A DNA stretch of 64,000 nt from Carallia brachiata (GCA_021464245.1 JADCRB010000028.1:5871067-5935066); one strand, 5' to 3'; shown: positions 11,392 to 24,060, counted from the first letter of the stretch. Translations and numbers: made by a program. Notes: generated from the letters alone by a model not told the origin.

Positions 11392-11709
11392 TCACCAAAT
11401 TAAACTCAAAAATTTTCAGATCAGCAAAGTTTAGCATATTTGATAAGTTTCAGCTGGGTTGTGGCACAAAGGTCCATATCAGAATAAAGCTTCAGGATAC
11501 AATACAAATCATTCAACCATAAAATCTAAGCATGGTTTCCACATGTAGTATGCATAGGATGTGGACAATTGCTAAAACATTAATTGCTGAGGAAAGGTCT
11601 TACAAACAATGCCCAGTTGCTCAAGAGACGAAGGCAATCAGGAAAATGCTGATTTCTCGCTATGGTTCTTGAGAAGATGGCCAATCTTTGCTCTGTAGTT
11701 TTTTCCTTC

Positions 11710-13049
11710 TTATTTAGCATAATGCAACCTGAAATGATCGAGTGCAGGGATGTCATCGTCGAGTCCCTTTGAGTAGAAATGAGCAAAATAGTCCCTCTGT
11801 AGAAGTTCCTGGTACAAAGGAGGATTGTCCTCCGACACCAACTCCTTAAGCGGACCATAAAGCCTATCTGATGGGCAATAACGCATTGTGAAGAAGACAG
11901 CCACTGATATTCTTGGGCCAATATGGTTAGCCAGCACCCTGTGCTTGGCACTCCTGAATTTATCATTTGATATAAGCTGCTCCAACATAATACCAAGTTA
12001 GATCAGCCTCAAAGAGCCAGGCTACAAATAATATCAGTGTTGACAACACTATGATTGGTAAGTAGATTCAATTATGTTAAGTTTACCTGAAGAAGGTCAC
12101 CAACATTTACTACAAAAGCAGCAGGAACTGGAGGGACATCAACCCATTGATTTTGGTTAAGAACCTGGAGGCCACCAATGTGATCTTGCAGAAGAATTGT
12201 AACGAAAGTAGGATCGGTGTGCCCAGTGGTTCCCAGGGCTCGATCAGGCTCAGGGCATGCTGGATAGTAATGGCATGCCATATAGTGCCCTTTAGCACAA
12301 TCAGTGTCAAACAGATGGTTAGGCTTAAGACCAAGGGCCTCTGACAGAAGCTGGAAAATGGTAAGTCCCAACTCGTTCACATGTTCTGAGTACTTGATCA
12401 CTATCTGTCTGCAATGTGAATGGACATTTGTGAGTGGAACTTATAAAGTATATTATGTTTAGTTCAAACTTAATGGAACAATGGGAACCAAGAATTACCT
12501 GCAGACTTCTGGGATTTCTTCAGGAGCCAGAGCTGCAGCCTCAACAAAGAAATATAAACTATCCCTCCAATTTGCAGTTTTTGAAACGTAGAGGTCATTG
12601 TTGCTGCAGAAGCTCACCTTCTTCGCGTTATCACGTGTGTAGTACTCCTTTTTCACCTCCTTTGGTTGGTCATGAAATCTGCATACTCCATCAATCATCT
12701 CAATCATGATGTCATTGGATACCCCATGGTTCACAACTTGGAAAAAACCCCATTTCTCTGAAGCCTGCCGAATTTCTTCAACAATTTTTTGACGGTGAAT
12801 ACCATCTGTATGCAAGTCCTTCAGGTCTATCAAAGGGATATTGAGGGCACAGGTCTCAGCTGAACCTGATTTTCCTAGAGGGACTTTACCAGATGGCAGG
12901 ACAAATATGGAAGGTATTTTCACAATCCCAGCATCAACAAGCCCTTTCACACCAGCTTTCGATTCATCAAACTCTTTCAGTTCCTTCTTTCTATCATAAT
13001 TTGATCCATTTACAGTTGGATTTAGTTGCAGATTGGAGTTCAGCATCAT
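11710..13049 (-). CDS. 2-oxoglutarate/Fe(II)-dependent dioxygenase, ACC-oxidase-homolog type (copy 2)
   Basis: Three exons (12499-13049, 12087-12408, 11710-11976) with GT-AG borders encode 379 aa. Start is ATG at 13049. An N-terminal non-haem dioxygenase domain (about residues 60-175, with IPLIDL and [11 protein letters not shown]) precedes the jelly-roll. The Fe ligands are H247 and D249 (GHTDP) and H303 (SAKHRVLA), and R313/S315 (GPRIS) is the 2-oxoglutarate anchor. The family uses 2-oxoglutarate and O2 to hydroxylate or desaturate small molecules in the cytosol. The closest named types are the ACC oxidase homologs and deacetoxyvindoline 4-hydroxylase. The substrate cannot be read from the sequence. 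It lacks features that would make it a true ethylene-forming ACC oxidase. All key residues are intact. It is nearly identical to copy 3. Confidence 0.9.
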
Positions 13050-14090
13050 TTTGCTTGTGATATATCAGTTTTTTGCAAATTTTGTGCTTAATAATATTAG
13101 GATACTCTGTCAAAGAGAAGAAAAACCGTAAACATAATGAGGAAAAGACATTAATCACACAAAATTTGACAAGTAGAGACAACTGCAACACTGTGTTCAA
13201 GAATTGTTGAAGTGAACACATTGCAAGCAGGCAGCTTTGGCTTAAATTAGTAATTTCCACTTGATTATTTTGTAAAATGGAGCATAAACAGGACTTCTGT
13301 CAATTAAAGTCCTTGGAAATGAAGCAAAAGAACTGAACTAGAATCAATATCAAATTGAAACAAAATCTACGGATAAACTTCCACGCATACAGTAACTCAA
13401 CTTGCTAAGTTTCTTCCAATAACACCCTGCTGCCATGAAAACACAATTACAAAGGATTATAGCAGAGACATAATTGTTGGGTATTTTTACTGATGGTATA
13501 AAATCAACGTAAAAAGCTAATGAAACTGGCATGAACCAAGAAGACTTGCCTTGTCAACGATGAAGTTTACGCCATCATGTCGTTTACTCGAGAAAAGATG
13601 TGATTGATGAAGGAATGTGGCGAATGTACTGGGAATATATGGTTATAGACTTCTTGTCCTTGTCCGAAGACTGACGTTTAAGTGATGGAATATTCGGTAC
13701 TCAACCTGACGGAGTTGGCCTAGAATAAAAAGAATCAATGGCCTTAGAAAATAGTTGATATTAAGCTGTGTATAAGAGAATGGGCCGTGGTCCAGACGAC
13801 CACTGCAGCCACTCTGGCGTCATCTGAAACATTTTCGGTTATGGCCCAAAACTGAGAAAACTGAAAAACAGTATACTCTTGTTCGGTGCCACCGCTCTGT
13901 TGATTGTAAGTTAATCGGGATATGCCTTTTTTTTTATTTTTATTTTGACTCTTTTTTTTTTAAGTGAGTATAAATCATTCATAATTTTATACCATACATT
14001 AAGTAGAGTCAACTTAAATAAAAAAAATTTAAAATAATATTTGAATTGTATTAGATTATAAGTTAGTTTTATTCCTAAAAAAATGGAGTA
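13050..14090 (-). promoter_or_regulatory. Upstream region of copy 2 (conserved between units)
   Basis: About 700 bases upstream of the ATG are conserved in units 2 (23224-24060) and 3 (30439-31210), including a CCACTGCAGCCACTCTGGCG block (about 13800-13820). A TTCTCTTTGACAG stretch at about 13106-13118 on the minus strand resembles a splice acceptor, so a leader intron is possible. No confident TATA box was placed. 13915-14100 has unit-specific sequence next to a MITE. Confidence 0.4.
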
Positions 14091-14099
14091 AAATTAGTA

Positions 14100-14594
14100 A
14101 GCACACATTTTTTTGTCCTAAATGTTTATATTTTTTTATATGAGTTTTAAACTTTTTAAATATTTCATTTGAAACATAAACCTTTTGATTTCTTATCAAA
14201 TCAATCTTTTTATTTTAGAAAAGTAGTCAATCCGTTAATAAATGAGTTTAATTTAATAAAAATTATTAGAAAAAGATCAAATAGATGAATTGAATATTCT
14301 TTTCATCAATAAATATGCACATTCAATATTTTTTTAATCAAGAAATACACAAATTAAATATGTAAAGTGTATACTTTTTGATGAAAAAAATTTTCAATTA
14401 GTGTGTTTAACCTTTTTTTAAATAGTTTTTATAAGGTAAAAATCATTTTTTTAATAGATTGATGACTTTTTGTTAACAAATGGACTGATTTAGTAAGAAA
14501 TTGAAAGATTTAGGATTCAAATGAAATTTAAAAAAGGTTTAGAACTCATATGTAAAAAAGTGTAAAATTTTAGGACCAATAAAGTGCATATTCC
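14100..14594. mobile_element. Foldback MITE, family A, copy 3 (about 495 bp)
   Basis: It is palindromic, with TTTTTTTGTCCTAAATG on the left, its complement-like CATTTTAGGACC on the right, and the same inner TCATTTGA and AAATGAAAT arms as the copies at 8256 and 10434. The ends are more decayed. A 9-bp target duplication (AAAATTAGT/TAAGTTAGT) is only approximate. The site is empty in unit 2 (about 24080). Confidence 0.7.
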
Positions 14595-15589
14595 TAAGTT
14601 AGTCATAAGGGTTGAACGTACTGTCAAATAAATCTTAGATTTAAGTGTTATTAGAGTATTTAGTGAAGTTAAACGTACGTATGATTTGGTGCTCTTCATG
14701 TCATGATCATCGAGATTAGACACGCCCTCTAACAAGGTGACAATATATATATAACTTATTTAGTAAGATTTTTGAGATTTCATTCAACCCTTACAATGCT
14801 TGTTAGGTGAGGTTCTAGACAATTTGCTTCTCCCACTGTTACTTATTGAGTGAAAATAAAAATCTTCGAACTTTCATATTACTTATTTAGTAATTTTGGA
14901 TAAAATAACATATAGACATTACTCTATAAAAATATCAAAAAATAAAATTTCATCAATAACTGATAAAGGCAAAAAGGCCTCTATTACTCTTATACACACC
15001 ATGCTTTCTGCAACAAGAAACTTTGGAAAAGGACACAACACAAAAGCTGCATAAAAGAACTCTCAATAGTCAATTCAGCTTAGTAAAAGGGCTCTTCCCC
15101 TGTGAGAGTTTAGAGATTCAATTCTTATTAAATTAATTGATAGAACTAAATGTACATTAATTTTAAGGAATTGCGAATTGTCTAATGATTGAAATTGTGG
15201 AGTTTGCTTTCTTAAAAATGTAGTGTAAATAGTCTAATTTACCTTGTATAATGATCCAGTTATAAAGTACTATCCCTAGTTCCCCACTTGTTCATTTTCG
15301 CATTAAAAAAAAAAAGTGGGCTTTATAATTGTCTTCAGGCTTGAAGTGCATGTTTTAATGTCTTGAGGCACTTTGGGCTTTGAAAGCACACTGTGCTGTG
15401 CGTCCATTCAGCCTCGTTGCTGCTGTGGTTTCAAATTTAAAAAAATCTTCAGCATGTTTTTTTTTTTTTTTTGGTTCTTAAGAAGACTCAGAGCCTAAGG
15501 AAGAGAAGGATGGGGGACGTTGGCTTGAACTCCCGCCTCTTAATTGGATATAAGTTCTGATAACTAATTGCTCTAAGGTAGTTGGTTCA
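14595..15589. other. Duplicated noncoding region (unit 1)
   Basis: Collinear with 24085-25060. It contains no gene. The first ~300 bases also match unit 3 (31220-31530). Confidence 0.6.
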
Positions 15590-16696
15590 ACTACTTATTT
15601 TGAACTCTTTGAGCCCGTAGAGAGTGTAAAGGCATTTGGCAGTGGAGACATGTGATGTGTGCATCAACTCTCAATAAGCCATAAATCACACAGTTTGGAA
15701 GAGGAATAACAAAAAGGCAGAAAGAGCTCCTCCTCAATTTCATGCTTGATACCATTAGCAACTTTAGCTTCTTGTTGTTGTTTCTGCTGTTGTGTTTGAT
15801 GTCTCAAATTTGTATGTGACTGCTGATCCTACTATTGGTTTCTCTTTGACTTGCATATCCTTTCAACATGGCATTTTTTGTTACAAAACCTGCACACTAC
15901 ATCTAGTCTTCTCCAACAGTTTTTTGAAAAATGACCAAGCCTCTTGCAGATTTCACACAAATTGTTCTCTTTGCTGATCCTGCTATTTTTAGCTTCACTT
16001 TTCTCTGTCTTCACATCTATTTGCTGCTTTGAATGAGTCTTATCCTTTGTCTTTGCCATCAAGGCATGCTTAATAGGTCCATTTTGACTAAATGCTCTTC
16101 TTGCTCTTGAATTTGCAAAGCATTAAAAAGTTCAGCAACAGTAATATGTGACAGATCTTTAGAGTCTTCAAAAGAAGTTACCTTGGCCTCAAACTTTATA
16201 GGTAAGCTCACCAAAAACTTTTCAACTATCTTCAGGCTTATTATGTCATTAGCAAAGAGTCTCATTTGATTGACAATCTTTATCAATCTATCACCAAACC
16301 CCTTGACACTTTTTGAGTCTTTCGTCAATGCATCATACTCTCTTATTAGGTTTAAGAATCTCAGGTTGCTTGACTTATTTGACAATCCAAACTCCTCGTT
16401 GAGCTTTGCCAAGCTTGTTGTGCTATCTCACAGGCTATAATTCTTGAAAGAATGCCTTCACTAACAGAAGTTTGTATGCAAAAAAGTGCTTTGAAGTGTT
16501 TAGCAACCTGCTTACTGTGATTTTTCAATTGTGCCTCTGTGGGATTTGTTGGTAGTGAAGGTGGCTCTCTTTCACTTTTAGTTACTTCCCAAAGGTCATA
16601 AGCCTTTATGTGAGTTTTCATAAGGATAGTCCACTGCACATAATTCTCATCAGAAAACTTGAATGGTGGCAAAGGATTATAGTTTGCAAAAGCCAT
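15590..16696 (-). pseudogene. Ty1/copia gag and start of protease (truncated)
   Basis: On the minus strand, 16696 downwards reads MAFANYNPLPPFKFSDENY, typical of the N-terminus of a copia gag. Gag continues through EFVVSLP-like text to a zinc knuckle C-x2-C-x4-H-x4-C (CEICKRLGHFSKNC) near 15890-15960. A second CRFCNKK knuckle and a protease start follow (WLIES, then TGA in place of the Gly of DSG, then CTHHMSP). A frameshift near 16400 and this stop make it non-functional. Integrase, reverse transcriptase, RNase H and the 3' LTR are absent. The fragment's distal part was duplicated with the array (25065-25530). Confidence 0.85.
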
Positions 16697-16819
16697 GACA
16701 AAAAGTTACAAGAAAATTGATATGAAATCTAAAACAAAAGCTCATCGTCTCAACTCATTCCCTCACTTGTTTTCTTTTGTGTTTCAGTCATAAACACAGC
16801 CTCCTTAAGATCATATAAA

Positions 16820-16831
16820 GCTCTGATACCA
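16820..16831 (-). other. Retrotransposon primer-binding site
   Basis: Minus-strand TGGTATCAGAGC matches the 3' end complement of initiator tRNA-Met. It sits one base after the LTR end and upstream of gag, as in Ty1/copia. Confidence 0.85.
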
Positions 16832-16832
16832 C

Positions 16833-17254
16833 TGTTGTCAAAATAAAGCTTATATGAACCCGAACAATGAACCTAAACAGCAAGGTAGAAAAGAGGAAAT
16901 GAGGGAAAACTAGAGAGAAATTTTTGGGGGACTAAGCACCATAAATGTCATTCATTTCATTTATTTATATGATAGTTTATAGCCACTAAAACAAGTAACA
17001 AAGTACAAGTGACCTATATTCTTGATAAGCACGTTGCTTACCTAATGAAATTAACCACAACTATAAGAAAAGTCCATACTTTGCATCAACTAAACCCACT
17101 AAATACTAGCTCAATCACGAGTTTACAACAAAATATCTTAAACTAGCTAACATACAACTAAACTAATAGAACAAGCAACTAAAGATTGAACTAGAACACT
17201 CACATTCCAAAAGCATTACTTCTCTGCTGGGTTGAGGCACCAACTGTCATAACA
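16833..17254 (-). repeat. Copia 5' LTR (422 bp)
   Basis: On the minus strand it starts TGTTATGACA and ends TTGACAACA, with TG...CA termini and short inverted repeats. It is followed by the primer-binding site. No partner 3' LTR is in the window, so the element was truncated, probably during array rearrangement. Confidence 0.75.
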
Positions 17255-17304
17255 AAAATGCTAGGAAAAGGAGCCTTGCTATGTTCAAGGACAATCTCTT
17301 TCAG

Positions 17305-17521
17305 CCTTGAAGGTCTATAAATGGGAATTGCATACTAGTTACTAGACCTGAAGGTGATCTCTCAGCAAAAACTTCATCTTGCCTTACAAAGAAAGATGGA
17401 ATTTTGTCAATCCCTACATCCACAAGTCCCTTAACACCAGTTTTGATTCATCAAAGCCCTTGAGTTCTTTTTCTCTATTGTAGCTTGATCCTTTTTCAAC
17501 AGAATTCATTGACAAACCCAT
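17305..17521 (-). pseudogene. Truncated dioxygenase exon 1 (fragment of copy 1 type)
   Basis: On the minus strand it starts at ATG (17521) with MGLSMNSVEKGSSYN and continues through KELKGF and a VDVGIDKIPSF-like stretch. This matches the first ~75 codons of copy 1 (4902 downwards) with a one-base loss near the GVKG motif. It then stops abruptly at about 17300. The rest of the gene is missing. It marks the left edge of unit 2. Confidence 0.8.
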
Positions 17522-17529
17522 GTTCAATT

Positions 17530-18038
17530 GACTGAACAGGAGATGACGAGAATTCATTACTTATAGCCAAGCAAAGTTTGAATAAGAACACCTACAAGCA
17601 GCTAACCTTGAGTGGATTTGGATGCTGCATTCTAATCAATTCACTCAATTTAGGAAACACTTCCCGTGGCCTGACTCTTTTTTTCTCCTCTCTGCTCCCT
17701 CTCTCTTGGCTTCTCTCTTTCCCTCTTTCTCTATGTTTCACTCTCTGCCAAGCCACCCTTTATAATAAGGATAAAAGTTTCGGGCCACACTGTGCAGTTG
17801 CACAATGCGGCCATGAGAGGAAATGCAAAACATTACTAACAAATACAACCGCGTTGATAATTCGTGTAAGAATGTTTCTTTAGGAAAAACAAATTTTTTT
17901 CGAAGTTAAAAAATTTTATTTTTTTGGCGCATACCATATGAAATTTGCATTTTTAAGTTTTAGAGTAACACTCATTTAATTTTATATTTTAATTTTAATT
18001 TTTGACATTTTAGGAATATAATTACACTAAATTACTAT
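17530..18038. other. Duplicated promoter-side flank and spacer (unit 2)
   Basis: Collinear with 4910-5385. The frame opened by MNKNTYK at 17578 is also present at 4959 but has no family similarity and overlaps the pyrimidine-rich flank, so it is not called as a gene. Confidence 0.5.
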
Positions 18039-18051
18039 CTGATTGCACTTT

Positions 18052-18182
18052 TTTTTTAGTTTTTCTAAATCTAAACCAACTAGTTGGTAGAGGGCGCAAT
18101 AGTTAGAGAAATCAAGAATTCGAACCCTTGACCTCTCACTTACTGACATATTATCAATACTATAAGAATTATATACTCATGG
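18052..18182 (-). mobile_element. SINE, family S1 (131 bp)
   Basis: On the minus strand it carries GAGAGGTCAAGGGTTCGAATTC, which contains a B-box, and ends in a short poly-A tract (poly-T on the plus strand at 18052-18058). CTGATTGCACTTT (18039-18051) and CTAATTGCACTTT (18183-18195) form a 13-bp target duplication. The homologous spot in unit 1 (about 5390) has no insertion. It shares the TATTGA...ATGTCAG...GAGGTCAAG core with the copy at 27904. Confidence 0.75.
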
Positions 18183-18195
18183 CTAATTGCACTTT

Positions 18196-21100
18196 CTTAT
18201 TAGAATATGGGACCACTCTCTTATAATGCAAGGCATCGTAAACAATGCAAGGAGCTTTACATGGTCATTATTGGCCATCACATGGCCATCATTGTCTTGA
18301 TCGGTCATAAACTCTTTTCTTTTCCATCAAACCTTTGATCAAAACAACAAGACAAAAAACCACCAACCACAAGGCTCATCATTGATTTCTCTACGAGAAA
18401 TAGAAACAAAGTGTTAATACAAGGATCTATAATATGGAATATGAAATTAAAAATTTATAACCTGTAAACTAGTTTAAGTTCGTGTGTCAAATTTCACTCA
18501 AGATAAAATAAAGTTTTGATTGCACTTGTACAGATGTGAAATCAAGAAGAGAAAAATGTACATGCAATCTTATTAATTTTTCTACAACAAATTTCCACCA
18601 ATATGAATCCTTAAATATTATTTTACAGGGAAAGTTGTGTATAGGATGCATCTATTCAAACAATCAAATAGTTGAGTTATAACTATTCAAAAATAATTGA
18701 TAAGACTGTTGATTTGATAGGAAAAATTATAAGAATTTAATTAATTAAAAAATAATTAATTAATTACGTAATAAACTATCATGTGTCGCGTGTAAAGTAT
18801 TAAGTGTGCCTATGCGCTACTTGCATTTGTTCATAGTCTTCCCTTTAGATCAGCTATACACATGTCAAGTGTTCCCATATATAAGGCTTTAAAATGCCTT
18901 TGTCTTTTTTCGCATAAGATTCTTTATTTTTACATTTAGTTATCGCTTTTGAAAATACACGAACACAAAGAAAAACAATAAGGTACACGTGGTATAACTC
19001 ATGATATTTTTGAACTCTGTACTTATTAACTTAAATTTTTAGATAAATTTGAGATTTTAAAACTTTATTTACCAATAATTGACTAGAGGGCTCTGCTGGG
19101 CGAAACAGCATTGAGAATATCAAGTTACGGTGTAATCCTGAAGGCCACAAACTGGTGCGCTGCTACATAAATATTCGGAGGCAACAACACAAGGATTTCA
19201 CTTAAGTCTCTTTGTCAAAAATCAAGATACTATTTTTAGACCTTGCTAAGAGTTTCAGGCAAAATGTTTTTTAATAAGTTTGTTTAGTTCTTTTTTTAAG
19301 ATCAAGAAATTGGAAATCGAAAACCAGAAGACTGTTTTAAGTCGTTTATCATAAGTCATTATCTTTAAGGTATTATCCGTGCTCTAATAACTGCACTAGA
19401 GCTAATGCAAATTTCTTTGAAGATAAAATAAAACTCTTGACTGCACTAGTATATAAGTAAAATCAAGACTAAAGAGAATAAAGTATTTTTACAAGAGAGA
19501 ATAATGTATTTTTACAAGATTGTTGATGCTAATATTATTTTTCTGCAAAAAAACTTTATCAGTATGGACCTCACATAGAATTAATTAAAAAAATATATAC
19601 TTGGGATTTGTCTATTCAAACACAATTGTCATAGATAGTTATTTGGATACACCTGTCAATTAATTAATCAAAATATAATTCATCAATTACGTAATTTTCA
19701 TTTAATTAATTAAAAAATATAATTAATTAATTAACATAACGACAATTTGTCTCATATCACGTGCACGTGCCAAGTGCCCCTAAAATGAACTGCGTACATA
19801 AGACTTGTCTATAGATTCCCTTTAAGCTAACTAAACAAATACCCAGGTATGTCCATTTATAAAACTTTCAAAATGTTTTTCTCTTTTCCACGTGTAATTT
19901 TGTTCGTTTATTACCTTTATCTTTTTGAAAATACAGTAACACCTTAGAGCCTATCAATCTGATTCATAGAAAGAACAAACAAATGTCAGACCAGGAAAGA
20001 ATCAATGCAATAATATTCTCGGGCCAATATGTTCGCCAGGCAACCTTTGCTTAGTGCACGCTTGCATTTTTTTTTTTAAATTTTGGTAGAAAAAATGAGA
20101 AAGTAAGATGATTATCATAATTTTTTAAAAAATATTACGACTCTATGCCAAAAAAGAGAAGGTGCGAAAAAAATTAAATTGTTACGATATAATTTATGTT
20201 GGATAATAAACTGTAAGGTTACCCTCATTTAATTTTAGAGAATTTGAACTGCAATAACAAGGCAGGCTGCTTAACCCCTTGCCAATCCATTCTTGGAATG
20301 GTGGTTGATTTTTTTTTTTTATATGAGCTGCTCATACTTACAAAACAAAGATTAAAACAAAACAAAACAAAACACAGTAGATAAAGCCCAAGAGAGCTAA
20401 ACTGATTGATTACGTAAGAGCAACAAAGTGTCCAAGAATTGGAGGGACCATCAGCCCACGGATTCAAAGAGAAAAAGGCTAGGAGTAGACCCAAAGAAAA
20501 AGACAAACAAAAAAGATTACTAGCTGTAGGGTGGGAGCCAGAAAGAATGTACATAATAACAACTCAATAATTTCTATAATTACATTGATTTTTTTTAATT
20601 AAAAAAACATGATAATTTATTATATTATATTTTATCAATTTAGTTGCATAAATAATTAGATTCGTTGTATTATTAACACTTCTTCTAGTCACCTCCATCT
20701 CACCATGTATTTGAACCCAAAGAAAAAAAAAAGAAAAAGGGTAATGATGTACACAATACTTTTTCAGCTATGATGAAATGGTTGCAGAGATTACTTTGAT
20801 TGTGCCCAACGGAGTCTCCTACCCTTATTCTTTCTTACAATATAATGGAATGTTGGGGGAGAAATATGAAGCAGTCTATCGTGTCAACATCCTCTCAGAG
20901 TGCATGTAGTGCATTAGTTGTGGTATCAGGGTCTAGTAGGAGTACAATGGCCCAGTATTGTTGTTTTATGGAGTTTCCTTCAATTTACGAGAAATTTTAA
21001 TCTAACTCATTTTTTTTTATGAATATAATTTATTCACGATCTTACACTTTTTAATGAATGAAGTTTGTTTGAAATAAAAAAAGAAAAAATGATACTAGAC

Positions 21101-21735
21101 CTTGAGCTTTCGATGTTAAACACTAAATATGAAGAGAATAGGAAATATGAATGTAAAAAGACTCTAATAAATGAGATAAGCTGGATTATTTAAACTAGTC
21201 GAGTTTTGACACCTCTCTAACAGCTAAATTTACATACCTGCATTCACCTACTTAAATTTGCTAAGATTCTTCTTTTTCTTTAATAAAAAATTTGCTAAGC
21301 TTCTAACAGCTAATATTAAGACTGGCCCCGGCATAAAAATTTTAATTATAACTCTGTCCCGCCTTGACCGCCCGATGGTGAGATTCGGGCATAGACTACT
21401 ACGCTTCATTTTTGTGCTAATCGTAGACGGGCCATTTTATCTCCTAATGACATGATAAGTATTGAATTTTGCAGGCTCAAGACTAACAACAGACAACCGG
21501 ACCATGAAGCTGATACGTGTGCATGAACATTTCTGTGCTGTATGTAGATTTTTTTTTAGGCACCGGCTGTTTAAATTGTTGCGATACCCTTGTCCATCCC
21601 ATTATTGCACGACGAGCACCTGTCTACATAGCAGCCCAGGTTTTTACAGTCTATGATTAGTGGACTTAAATTGGAAGATAGGGGTTTGAGCCCAAGTTTG
21701 CTCCCTCATCCTCCCCCACCCTTAACCACAGGACT
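18196..21735. other. Duplicated intergenic spacer (unit 2)
   Basis: Noncoding, collinear with 5400-10410 once the hAT-like element and MITE are removed. The short open frames are not conserved between units. 20570-20700 contains a stretch not present in unit 1, with a partial match in unit 3 (about 27110-27245). Confidence 0.6.
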
Positions 21736-21897
21736 ATAGCTAAAACATTAATTGCTGAGGCAAGGTCTTACCAATGTTAACAAAGACATAAAAACACTGC
21801 CCAGTTGCTCAAGAGACGAAGGCAATCAGGAAAATGCAGATTTTTCGTTATGGTTCTTAAGAAGATGGCCAATCTTTGCTCTATATTTTTTTCCTTC

Positions 21898-23223
21898 TTA
21901 TTTAGCATTATGCAACCTGAAATGATCGAGTGCAGGGATGTCATTGTCGAGTCCCTTTGAGTAGAAATGAGCAAAATAGTCCCTCTCTAGAACTTCCTGG
22001 TACAAGAGAGGATTGTCCTTCGAAACCAACTCCTTAAGCGGACCATAAAGCCTATCCGATGGGCAATAGCGCATTGCGAAGAAGACAGCCACTGATATTC
22101 TTGGGCCAATATTGTTCGCCAGCACCCTGTGCTTGGCACTCCTGAATTTATCATTTGATATAAGCTGCTCCAACATAATACCAAATTAGATCAGCCTCAA
22201 AGAGCTAGGCTACAAATGGTATCAGTGTTGACAACACTATGATTGGTAAGTAGATTCAATAGTGTTGTGTTTACCTGCAGAAGGTCACCAACATTTACTA
22301 CAAAAGCACCAGGAACCGGAGGGACATCAACCCATTGATTTTGGTTAAGAACCTGGAGGCCACCAATGTGATCTTGCAGAAGAATTGTAATGAAAGTAGG
22401 ATCTGTGTGCCCAGAGGTTCCCAGGGTTCGATCGGGCTCAGGGCATGCAGGATAGTACTGGCATGCCATATAGTGCCCTTTAGCACAATCAATGTCAACC
22501 AGATGGTTAGACTTAAGACCAAGGGCCTCTGACAGAAGCTGGAAAATGGTAAGTCCCAACTCCCTGACATGTTCTGAGTACTTGATCACTATCTGTCTGC
22601 AATGTGAATGCAAATTACAAGTTATATAATGTTTAGTTCAAACTCAATAGAACAAGGGGAACCAAGAAATACCTGCAGACTTCTGGAATTTCTTCTGGAG
22701 CCAGAGCCGCAGCCCCAACATAGAAATATAAAGTATCCCTCCAATTTGCAGTTTTTGAAACGTAGAGGTCATTGTTGCTGCAGAAGCTCACCTTCTTCGC
22801 GTTATCACGTGTGTAGTACTCCTTTTTCACCTCCTTTGGTTGGTCATGAAATCTGCATACTCCATCAATCATCTCAGTCATGATGTCATTGGATACCCCA
22901 TGGTTCACAACTTGGAAAAAACCCCATTTCTCTGAAGCCTGCCGAATTTCTTCAACAATTTTTTGCCGGTGAATACCATCTGTATGCAAGTCCTTCAGGT
23001 CTATCAAAGGGATATTGAGGGCACAGGTCCCAGCTGAACCTGATTTTCCTAGAGGGACTTTACCAGATGGCAGGACAAATATGGAAGGTATTTTCACAAT
23101 CCCAGCATCAACAAGCCCTTTCACACCGGCTTTCGATTCATCAAACTCTTTCAGTTCCTTCTTTCTGTCATAATTTGATCTATTTACAGTTGAATTTAGT
23201 TGCAGAGTAGAGTTCAGTATCAT
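21898..23223 (-). CDS. 2-oxoglutarate/Fe(II)-dependent dioxygenase, ACC-oxidase-homolog type (copy 3)
   Basis: Exons 22673-23223, 22275-22596 and 21898-22164 total 1140 nt including the stop and encode 379 aa. Start is ATG at 23223 ([10 protein letters not shown]). Fe ligands H247/D249 (SGHTDP) and H303 (KHRVLAN) and the 2-oxoglutarate anchor R313/S315 are present. YYPACPEP and HIGGLQVL are typical of the family. Introns are phase 2 and phase 0 and short. It differs from copy 2 by scattered substitutions (for example VFFAMRY against VFFTMRY), so both copies look maintained. Function is inferred as hydroxylation of a specialised metabolite. The precise substrate is unknown. Confidence 0.92.
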
Positions 23224-24060
23224 TTTGCTTGTGATATATCAGTTTTTAACAAATCTTGTGCTTAATAATATTAGGATACTCTGTCAAAGAGAAGAAAAAC
23301 GTAAACACAATGACGAAAAGACATTAACCACACAAAATTTGAGGAGTAGAGACAACTGCAACACTGTGTTTTAGAATTGTTGAAGTGAACACATTGCTAG
23401 CAGGTAGCTTTGGCTTAAATTAGTAGTTCCCATTTGATTATTTTGTAAAATGGAGCATAAACAGGACTTCCTTCAATGAAAGCCCTTGAAAATGAAGCAA
23501 AAGAACTGAACTAGAATCAATATCAAATTGAAACAGAATCTACGGATAAACTTCCACGCATACAGTAACACAAATTGATAAGTTTCTTGCAGTAACACCC
23601 TGCTGCAATGAAAACACAATTACGAAGGATTACAGCAGAGACATAATTGTTGGGTATTTTTAAGGATGTTGTAAAATCAACGTTAAAAGCTAATGAAACT
23701 GGCATGAACCAAAAAGACTTGCCTTATCGACGATGAAGTTTGTGCCATCATGTCGTTTACTGGAGAAAAGATATGGTTGATGAAGGAATGTGGCGGATGT
23801 ACTGGGAATATATGGTTACAAACTTCTTGTCCTTGTCTAAGACTGAATTTTAAGTGACAGATGGAATATTCAACCTCACGGATTTGGCCAAGAATAAAAA
23901 GAATCATTGGCCTTGGAAAATGGTTGATATTAAGCTATGGATAAGTGAATGGGCTGTGTCCAGACCACCACTGCAGCCACTCTGGCGTCATCTGAAGATT
24001 TTCGCTTAAGGCCCAAAACTGAGAAAACTGAGAAACAAAATACTGTTGTTAGGTACCACC
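23224..24060 (-). promoter_or_regulatory. Upstream region of copy 3 (conserved between units)
   Basis: Collinear with 13050-13920 and 30439-31210. The block at about 23965-24000 (CCACTGCAGCCACTCTGGCG) is shared by all three units. No confident core promoter was placed. Confidence 0.4.

Larger units (their letters stand above)
4903..17254 (-). repeat. Dioxygenase array, unit 1
   Basis: This unit runs from the promoter side of copy 1 through the spacer (5230-11220), an exon relic, intact copy 2 and its upstream region, to a copia gag-protease fragment and LTR. It is collinear with unit 2 (about 17290-25530) and unit 3 (about 25535-31530). Insertions specific to it are the hAT-like element at 6348-7040 and foldback MITEs at 8256-8754, 10434-10933 and about 14100-14594. 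These account for most of its extra length. Confidence 0.75.

Noticed and set aside
11710..13049. Calling copy 2 a true ACC oxidase (ethylene-forming)
   Set aside because: The N-terminal extension, exon structure and GPRIS/KHRVLA context fit the ACC-oxidase-homolog group; true ACC oxidases are shorter (about 310-320 aa).
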